This document shows positions 1 to 5,358 of a stretch of DNA of 10,218 bases, one piece after another (within the stretch, counting starts at the first letter, position 1; every line of letters begins with the position of its first letter). The stretch covers positions 1 through 10,218 of the forward strand of contig JAUVGS010000030.1 of NCBI GenBank assembly GCA_030593665.1, given 5' to 3'. Both the position numbers and the translations under genes were made by a program. A model generated the notes under the pieces. That model was not told the origin of the DNA, did not search any database, and saw only the letters and a program-made list of their open reading frames with translations. The DNA is from Chitinivibrionales bacterium. GTDB taxonomy: Bacteria > Fibrobacterota > Chitinivibrionia > Chitinivibrionales > JANQEN01.

Positions 1-1593
1 CGGCCTGTAGGATAGAGTCCCATCGCCGCTCACCGAGGGTTGTGTTGAAAAAAGTGAAGAGTTGGTATTCGTTACATGAAAGGTGAGTGTCTGACCGGAT
101 TCATTTACGGCACCTTTCTTAAGGTTCGTCGCCCAACCGGAGATAGTTTTAGTTCCGCAATCTTCGAGTTCATATTGATCACTTCCTTTTATAAAAGTGG
201 GTACATCATTAACCGGCTTTACAGTAAAAATCACATCATCACTGCTTGAAAGTGTATCCGGATCAGTTGCTGCGAAAAGAATTTCCAGTAGTTCTCCTTC
301 TGAGATAGTGTATAAAGATTCAGGCATTGAATCCGTAAATGCAGGTACTCTATTGGAATCAAGAACCTGAATATGAATCAAAAACGATGTAACTGCTCTG
401 GTTTTATGATCTGCAGCATAAAAGGTAACGCTGTTAAATATCGTATTGGTGAGTTGATTCGAGATGGTAAAATCAGGTGTATAGTTGAAGGAACCTGTAA
501 CGGTATCATAGTCAGCCCCGGGCGGAGTATTGTTCGCAGACAATAAAACCGGATCGTCTTCCGAGTCAGGATCAGTCACGGAGACGGTGAATGTCATGAG
601 GGATAATTCAGTCACCTGCAGCGTGTCCCCCTCTGTACAGGTGCCGATTGCTATATCAGGTGGACGATTGACATTCTCCACGGTGACCGTAACGGACGCT
701 CGGGAGGTATCCACACTGTCGGTCGCGAGGATTTCAAGAGCGTAGGTCCCGCTGTCTTCATACGATGCAAACCAGGTTAGTATGGTATCGACTATAGAAA
801 CGGTATCGGTTGAATCCGGCAGCTCACTTTTTAATAGTAAATAAATTACTGAATCGCCATCTAAATCAACCGCTTTAAAGGGAATTGTAAGTATCGAATT
901 TTCCTGGACAGTGTAATGTGCGAGGGGAAGACTATCAAGAAATACCGGCGGCCGGTTTGGCTGCAGCAACGTCAGAATGATAAGTAACGGACTGCTATTC
1001 ACTCCGTCACTTGCATGTACAGTAACAAAATATACCCCGGCGGAATCTCTTGATGCAGCATAGGTGTAGATACCGTTGAAGAGTGTATCACCGTCAGGCA
1101 GTCCTTTAACGAGCGAGAATGTGACACTGTCATGGTTAATGTCTAAGCAGTAATCCGCTAATAAAAACGTGCAGCAACTGTCCGCCTCAATGGTAACATA
1201 TACTGTATCGGAAAACCAATCCGGTGGCTGGTTAACGACAGTAAGGGGCTCGACTAAACTGATATCAGTACCGAAATCATTCGATGCGACACAATGGTAC
1301 TGTCCTGAATCTCTGTACACCAGAACTTCAATACTCAACGTATCGGTAATCTGACCCGGAAGTGCATTACCATTTTTATACCATTGATAACTCAACGGAC
1401 TGGTACCGGTCACCTTGACGAACATGAAAAAATTATTATTGAGCAAGGAGGTACCGGAAAAATAGATACGTTTATTATTACCTATTTTGGGAGCATTACC
1501 CTGGGTCTCCGGTTGAACAGTATCACCGCAGAAAAGCCACTGCAGGAGCACGGCACCCAGTGCGATTATATTGAAATAGTTTTTTAAATACAT
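1..1593 (-). CDS. Modular surface lipoprotein-like protein with Ig and cadherin/PKD-like domains (3' end outside window)
   Basis: An open frame of 531 codons runs from ATG at 1593 to the left edge without a stop, so the C-terminus is missing. The N-terminus has a hydrophobic signal segment (residues 5-21) ending LLQWLFC-GD. This suggests lipidation at Cys22, although F at -1 is not a standard lipobox residue. Residues about 44-120 form an I-set-like Ig domain with the core W in YQWYKNG and the DSGQYHC motif. Tandem cadherin/PKD-like modules follow (about 123-210, 213-308, 311-412 and 415-465), joined by linkers such as ENVNRPPD. A module starting near residue 466 (DVPTFIKG, then NESGQTLTFHVTN) is cut by the edge. 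Such modules build extended extracellular stalks and adhesins; no catalytic domain is visible. GAGGGA lies 8 nt before the ATG. The gene starts 61 nt after the 685-aa gene with no terminator between them, so the two are probably co-transcribed. The exact function is unknown. Confidence 0.85.
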   Translation of the reverse strand, partial: MYLKNYFNIIALGAVLLQWLFCGDTVQPETQGNAPKIGNNKRIYFSGTSLLNNNFFMFVKVTGTSPLSYQWYKNGNALPGQITDTLSIEVLVYRDSGQYHCVASNDFGTDISLVEPLTVVNQPPDWFSDTVYVTIEADSCCTFLLADYCLDINHDSVTFSLVKGLPDGDTLFNGIYTYAASRDSAGVYFVTVHASDGVNSSPLLIILTLLQPNRPPVFLDSLPLAHYTVQENSILTIPFKAVDLDGDSVIYLLLKSELPDSTDTVSIVDTILTWFASYEDSGTYALEILATDSVDTSRASVTVTVENVNRPPDIAIGTCTEGDTLQVTELSLMTFTVSVTDPDSEDDPVLLSANNTPPGADYDTVTGSFNYTPDFTISNQLTNTIFNSVTFYAADHKTRAVTSFLIHIQVLDSNRVPAFTDSMPESLYTISEGELLEILFAATDPDTLSSSDDVIFTVKPVNDVPTFIKGSDQYELEDCGTKTISGWATNLKKGAVNESGQTLTFHVTNTNSSLFSTQPSVSGDGTLSYRP

Positions 1594-1654
1594 TACAAGT
1601 CCCTCGACGATAAAATACATTTGTGACGAAAGGCCTGTCAGCGCTACTGTCAAG

Positions 1655-3712
1655 TTATTCAGTCAGTGTTGAATCTGCCAGAAATGCCTTTTCGCTGGAG
1701 TTTGAGCTGTTATCGGTTGATGATAGGAACAGATGATACAGCGTTGCCGGTTTCAGATTATCTATAATCGCTGTCAGAAAGGACGATGGTACCGTAATTG
1801 CGGCCGTATCCAGAGAATCTGCTGCAACATACCGCAGGGTATAGTCACGAATAAACATGTTATCCGTAGCCGCATCCCATGAAAAATCAAGGGTTGTGAA
1901 GCTTTTAGCATCTGTCCTGAAATTACCCGGTTTGGACGGTGCAATAGTGTCTTTTTCTGATGCGGTGGTAACCATGGTGTCTTTCCATCCGCTATAATTC
2001 CCCGCTTTATCCTGTGCGCGAACCGCTATTGAATATGACGTGTTTTTAAGAAGCTGACTGAGATACGCCCAGTAGGAAGTGCCACAATCCATAAACAGAG
2101 TATCCATAGAGTCAACGACACAGTATTTCAACTGATAGGTCGGTGTGCTTACAGCATCGGTTGATTTTTCCCATTTTAATGATATAGTCGATTCAGTATA
2201 CTCTTCAACATTTATATACGTGGGTGTCGTCGGCGGGGTAGTATCCTGCGTAGCAGTTGTAGTAACCGAATCATACAGCCAATCGCTTTCATTTCCCGCA
2301 AGATCTACAGCACGGAGCATGATATGGTATGTCGTATTAGGTGTCAGCCCTTGTAACGTAAAATTGGTGGCCTTAATAAAATATTCGGCTGTATCACTCA
2401 TACTAATGGAGATATACCACAGATCATACCCAACGACTTTTGTATTATCAGAGGATGGTCCCCATGCGACATCAACATAGTTGTCATTGACCGATTCGTA
2501 TAGTATATAGGGCGGTTTTGTCGGTTTTATTGTGTCAACAACGAGTGTTGTGATGTTCTTGCCAAACCAGTTGCTGGTATTACCGGTAGAATCCAGGGAG
2601 CGAACCGCAATGTAGTAATTTGTTCCGGGCAACAGGTCAGTGATAGTGAACACTGTATCAGTACACGTGAATATCGTATCTATATTGCTGCTGTCGGATC
2701 CTTGTGCCAGTTTATAGCCGGTGATGGAATCATTATCCTGAGCACCTTGCCAGGCTACCGTGATACTGAAATGTCCGGTATCCAGAAAGGCCATTTCTGT
2801 AACGAGCGTTGGCGGTTCTATATCCCGGTACTGTGCTTCGATAGTGACATTTGACTGCAGGGTAACATTTGTCTGGGTATCAGTGACAGAGGAGATGGTT
2901 GCACCGCCGCCGCTTACATTGAACCACGATTGAAAAGAAAAACCGTCATGTAATCCACGTGCCCGTATAGCGACCTCATTGTTTTTCCGGTAGAAGCCGC
3001 TGCCGGTGAGAAAGGGTATTAAATCAGAAACATTGCTCGTAAGAGTCAATTTGGCCCGGCCATCAACATCGATAGTATCAAGCGTTTTCTGTTCACCGGT
3101 AGAAATCCAGATTTCCTGTTTCTGCACGAGCTGCGTATCCAGTGAATCCCGGGAAAAACCTATGGTATACCATCCGGACGGTATCTCCGTCACACTGAAC
3201 CGTCCCTCAGAATCAGTTGCATCATACTTATCGGTCCCATACACATGAATCACGCTTCCGGAGCTTGCCCCGGTTGAACAGATAGCTGTACCTCTGATAG
3301 TACCGTTTGGATAGAGAATAGCTTTTTCAAGTATCTCCGCTACTGAATCGGGAAAGTCTTCCGGTAATTCAAAATCAATTTTATCACCGTTTCCCATACT
3401 GTCAACTACCAGAATGACATACTCCCCACAGGGAATATTGTCACCACTCTTATCTTTAAATTCAAAATAACCCGTTGAATCGGTGACTGCTTCAAATTGT
3501 TTGTAATCTCCAGGATTAAGGGCGAGATATTCCCTGCTGCAGCAGGTGACCTGAGCACCCTGAACTGGCTTGCTGTTTGCGCCAATTGCATAACCGATTA
3601 TACACTCTACATCTGAACTGCTGCCATCAGCGAGGTCGCTTGTGCAGGAGAGGTACAAACCCAGGAGTGCACATATAATAATCACGGCAAACAATTTCTT
3701 CATAGGTGTCAT
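1655..3712 (-). CDS. Surface lipoprotein-like protein: two CarboxypepD_reg domains, InlB-type repeat, four FN3 domains
   Basis: This 685-aa protein has a signal segment at residues 4-22 ending LYLSC, so Cys23 may be lipidated; Y at -3 is atypical. Domains in order: CarboxypepD_reg-like Ig fold at about 35-112 (PVQGAQVTC, DSTGYFEFKD), a second at about 130-215 (NGTIRGTAIC, DSEGRFSVTEIPSG), a divergent InlB B-repeat-like unit at about 218-297 (SGGGATISSV, NVTIEAQY), then four FN3 domains at about 300-392, 396-488, 492-585 and 590-683. The FN3 units show PGTNYYIAVRSLD, PNTTYHIMLRAVD, NTSYSIAVRAQD and PATLYHLFLSSTD, joined by DT..P linkers. No enzyme motif is seen, so a structural, binding or sensing role outside the outer membrane is inferred. 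The start is uncertain. ATG 3712 has AAGGA only 3 nt away, while ATG 3703 (MKKLFAV) gives a typical signal-peptide start with the same AAGGA 12 nt away. It lies 223 nt downstream of the TIGR02147 gene. Confidence 0.9.
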   Translation of the reverse strand: MTPMKKLFAVIIICALLGLYLSCTSDLADGSSSDVECIIGYAIGANSKPVQGAQVTCCSREYLALNPGDYKQFEAVTDSTGYFEFKDKSGDNIPCGEYVILVVDSMGNGDKIDFELPEDFPDSVAEILEKAILYPNGTIRGTAICSTGASSGSVIHVYGTDKYDATDSEGRFSVTEIPSGWYTIGFSRDSLDTQLVQKQEIWISTGEQKTLDTIDVDGRAKLTLTSNVSDLIPFLTGSGFYRKNNEVAIRARGLHDGFSFQSWFNVSGGGATISSVTDTQTNVTLQSNVTIEAQYRDIEPPTLVTEMAFLDTGHFSITVAWQGAQDNDSITGYKLAQGSDSSNIDTIFTCTDTVFTITDLLPGTNYYIAVRSLDSTGNTSNWFGKNITTLVVDTIKPTKPPYILYESVNDNYVDVAWGPSSDNTKVVGYDLWYISISMSDTAEYFIKATNFTLQGLTPNTTYHIMLRAVDLAGNESDWLYDSVTTTATQDTTPPTTPTYINVEEYTESTISLKWEKSTDAVSTPTYQLKYCVVDSMDTLFMDCGTSYWAYLSQLLKNTSYSIAVRAQDKAGNYSGWKDTMVTTASEKDTIAPSKPGNFRTDAKSFTTLDFSWDAATDNMFIRDYTLRYVAADSLDTAAITVPSSFLTAIIDNLKPATLYHLFLSSTDNSSNSSEKAFLADSTLTE

Positions 3713-3726
3713 TATTCCTTTTTCAC

Positions 3727-3742
3727 GGATTCAATTGAATCC
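3727..3742. promoter_or_regulatory. Perfect 16-bp palindrome before the 685-aa lipoprotein gene
   Basis: GGATTCAATTGAATCC is exactly self-complementary and lies 15-30 nt upstream of the ATG at 3712. It may be a dimeric operator or, in RNA, a 6-bp stem with an AATT loop next to the ribosome binding site. It contains ATTCAA/TTGAAT, the same hexamer found in the palindrome before the TIGR02147 gene. Function is inferred. Confidence 0.4.
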
Positions 3743-3828
3743 ATACCGTCGATACACTGTAGTTACACGAGTGTGAGGTAGCTAATGTTACTTTCAGGTA
3801 ATAAGGTGTTCTTTCCCCCTCAAGCGAA

Positions 3829-3853
3829 GAATGTCAATAAAATTATCACATTC
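3829..3853 (-). promoter_or_regulatory. Interrupted inverted repeat overlapping a TTGACA box
   Basis: On the plus strand, GAATGT (3829-3834) and ACATTC (3848-3853) are exact complements, and inside them ATAA (3837-3840) faces TTAT (3843-3846). On the minus strand a perfect TTGACA (3837 to 3832) falls inside the repeat and points toward the 685-aa gene. No good -10 hexamer is visible 16-18 nt downstream (GAAAGA at the expected place), so the promoter call is weak. There is no T tract, which argues against a terminator for the upstream gene. Confidence 0.3.
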
Positions 3854-3935
3854 CCCAGCCTATAATCAAGTTTCTTATTTGGTTTTTAGCCTACCATATC
3901 TTTATACTAATTCAATAGTTATTTACTGTAATCCA

Positions 3936-4775
3936 TTAGCCACCTTCATCCTGTGCCGGTATTGTTTTTGAAACAGGGAAGATTTCGAACATAAGCATTT
4001 GCACCTTTTCCGGATTCTTATCCTGCTCGGCCAATGTTTGAATTTCCTTACGAAACGCTCTGGTCCGCCTGATTATTTCCTGCATGGTTTCATCAGAAAC
4101 CGTTACCAATGTTGCAGAAAGCACTCGTTCCTTCTTGGTAAAGTTATCGACTGCACGTTTAGCAAGGTCAAGCGAAGAGAGAACGTAATTATTAAGAGCC
4201 ACTGAGGTCAATTCGGAATTGGTAGAAATGAGCGGTGTTACCTGCATATAGATACCTTGTTCGTCCTGTTTAATAAAGTTCAGTTTTTCAAGCACCGCAA
4301 TTGCTTTCTGTGCTTCCGGTTGCGTAATCGGCGGATCAACAAGGTTCGCGAGTATAGTGAAATCATCTTTAAAGGGATAAAACGCAAGGATCTCCCGGAT
4401 AACAGAGTAATACCACTTTTCATAAAATTCATATTGATCGGTGCCAACCAGTTGAATCTGCGCTTCTTTATAGGAAAGCATATTATCAAAATATGCTTTT
4501 TTCTCGATACTTGTTTTAGCCTGATTAAAAAGCACCATATTCTGAAAATAGTCTTTCTGCCGTTTTGTAAACTTCATAAACCGGGCGAATCGAAGGGCTA
4601 ATTCGATGGATATATTGGTCTCATACTTTATTATCTTGGTAAAATGACCCGCGGATTTAAAACCGACATGTTCAGAAAGGTACCGATAGGTGAACCGCGG
4701 GTTCTTTTTCTTTTCAAACTGGTAGTAATCCAGCAGAAATTTTCTAAAATCGGTATAGTGGAACACGGATTTCAT
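3936..4775 (-). CDS. TIGR02147 family protein (DUF4423), putative DNA-binding regulator
   Basis: The 279-aa protein has the usual length and layout of the TIGR02147 family, known mainly as a paralogous family of Fibrobacter and relatives. The N-terminal part (MKSVFHYTDFRKFLLDYY) leads into a helix-turn-helix-like stretch at about 28-75 (RYLSEHVGFKSAGHFTKII, then SIELALRFARFMK) resembling Xre-type folds. The family hallmark FYEKWYYSVIREIL is at about 117-130. Residues 152-185 (TQPEAQKAIAVLEKLNFI) look like a winged helix, followed by the helical DUF4423 end with RRTRAFRKEIQTLAE near 236-250. No signal peptide or membrane segment is present, so it should be cytoplasmic. DNA binding is inferred from the fold and is not, to my knowledge, well characterised. 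The ATG at 4775 is preceded by GGGGAAG (4788 to 4782), directly next to a 20-bp palindrome. It is the first gene of a minus-strand run with two lipoprotein genes and diverges from the 787-aa gene. Confidence 0.9.
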   Translation of the reverse strand: MKSVFHYTDFRKFLLDYYQFEKKKNPRFTYRYLSEHVGFKSAGHFTKIIKYETNISIELALRFARFMKFTKRQKDYFQNMVLFNQAKTSIEKKAYFDNMLSYKEAQIQLVGTDQYEFYEKWYYSVIREILAFYPFKDDFTILANLVDPPITQPEAQKAIAVLEKLNFIKQDEQGIYMQVTPLISTNSELTSVALNNYVLSSLDLAKRAVDNFTKKERVLSATLVTVSDETMQEIIRRTRAFRKEIQTLAEQDKNPEKVQMLMFEIFPVSKTIPAQDEGG

Positions 4776-4788
4776 AAACTACTTCCCC

Positions 4789-4808
4789 ATGTTGAATAGA
4801 TTCAACAT
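4789..4808. promoter_or_regulatory. 20-bp palindrome next to the ribosome binding site of the TIGR02147 gene
   Basis: The arms ATGTTGAAT (4789-4797) and ATTCAACAT (4800-4808) are exact complements around a 2-nt centre. The site touches the GGGGAAG ribosome binding site and ends 14 nt before the start codon. This is the position expected of an autoregulatory operator, or of an RNA hairpin controlling translation. Binding by the TIGR02147 protein is a hypothesis. Confidence 0.45.
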
Positions 4809-4879
4809 AAATCTACTTCATTTTATTAATTAAATCTACTATTATCTCATAAATTACAGCTAATTATGTCTTTAATCAT

Positions 4880-5015
4880 TGTTTCATAAAATAGTTAGAT
4901 ATTAATAAATTAACAATATTTATAATCTTTTAAAAAAAATGCAGAAAAGCAAAAAAAATGTTGAAAGTTTACTAACAATTTAATACATTTACAATACAGT
5001 TTATTTTATGAAACA
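4880..5015. repeat. 14-bp inverted repeat with arms 108 bp apart
   Basis: TGTTTCATAAAATA at 4880-4893 is the exact reverse complement of TATTTTATGAAACA at 5002-5015. Both arms lie in the divergent intergenic region. The core TTTCATAAA also occurs over the start codon of the TIGR02147 gene (4770-4778). The region is AT-rich, so chance is possible, but 14 matching bases is more than expected. The pair could be distant operator half-sites. Confidence 0.4.
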
Positions 5016-5163
5016 TAATGCTTTAGTAACTTGTTGATATTTAAGGGAATAATAAGTATTGAAAATAGTACAGTAATTATTTGTGTATTATTCATTAAAC
5101 AAACACATCGTAAACATCTAATGTTTTTTCAAAATTTATTCATATCTATCAAATTTAGTATCG

Positions 5164-5173
5164 AAAGGAGGTG
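5164..5173 (+). promoter_or_regulatory. Orphan Shine-Dalgarno sequence (AAAGGAGGTG)
   Basis: AAAGGAGGTG is an almost ideal match to the 16S rRNA anti-Shine-Dalgarno, far better than those of the annotated genes. No ATG, GTG or TTG follows at 5-12 nt. The only nearby GTG overlaps the motif itself and gives VHIG then stop. It lies 185 nt upstream of the 787-aa gene and so probably falls in its leader, unless transcription starts further down. Confidence 0.35.
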
Positions 5174-5358
5174 CATATCGGATAAAAACCACGTGTAAAA
5201 ACAACTTTGTTTCGAATGTTATTTATCTGTTTGAAAAACATCACTACTAATTCAACAAAAATGTTTTAACGCTTACAAGTAATTACGAATTTTCATCAAT
5301 TTAAAAATGCGTTACATTAAAAAACTGTGCAAACAAACTAAAACCACGGAAAAATAGT

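Larger units (their letters stand above)
4776..5358. other. AT-rich divergent intergenic region, 583 bp
   Basis: No convincing gene is seen here. The stretch separates the minus-strand TIGR02147 gene from the plus-strand 787-aa gene and should hold both promoters. A GATAAT box on the minus strand (4846 to 4841) could be a -10 element for the regulator, but no matching -35 is clear. It also holds a 20-bp palindrome, a 14-bp inverted repeat with distant arms, a small AAACAT-CTA-ATGTTT hairpin followed by T residues (5112-5129), and an orphan Shine-Dalgarno sequence. Tiny frames such as a 14-codon one near 4940 lack a ribosome binding site. Confidence 0.6.

Noticed and set aside
4257..4601. A 114-codon plus-strand open frame opposite the TIGR02147 gene.
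   Set aside because: It lies wholly antisense to a strongly supported gene, has no recognisable domain and reads as a lysine/phenylalanine-rich shadow of the real frame.
4940..4984. A 14-codon frame starting MQKSKKN in the AT-rich intergenic region.
   Set aside because: It has no ribosome binding site and arises from A-rich sequence; there is no support for translation.
5112..5129. AAACAT-CTA-ATGTTT followed by T residues as an intrinsic terminator.
   Set aside because: The stem is only six pairs, almost all A-T, with a 3-nt loop; it is too weak and has no gene ending before it.
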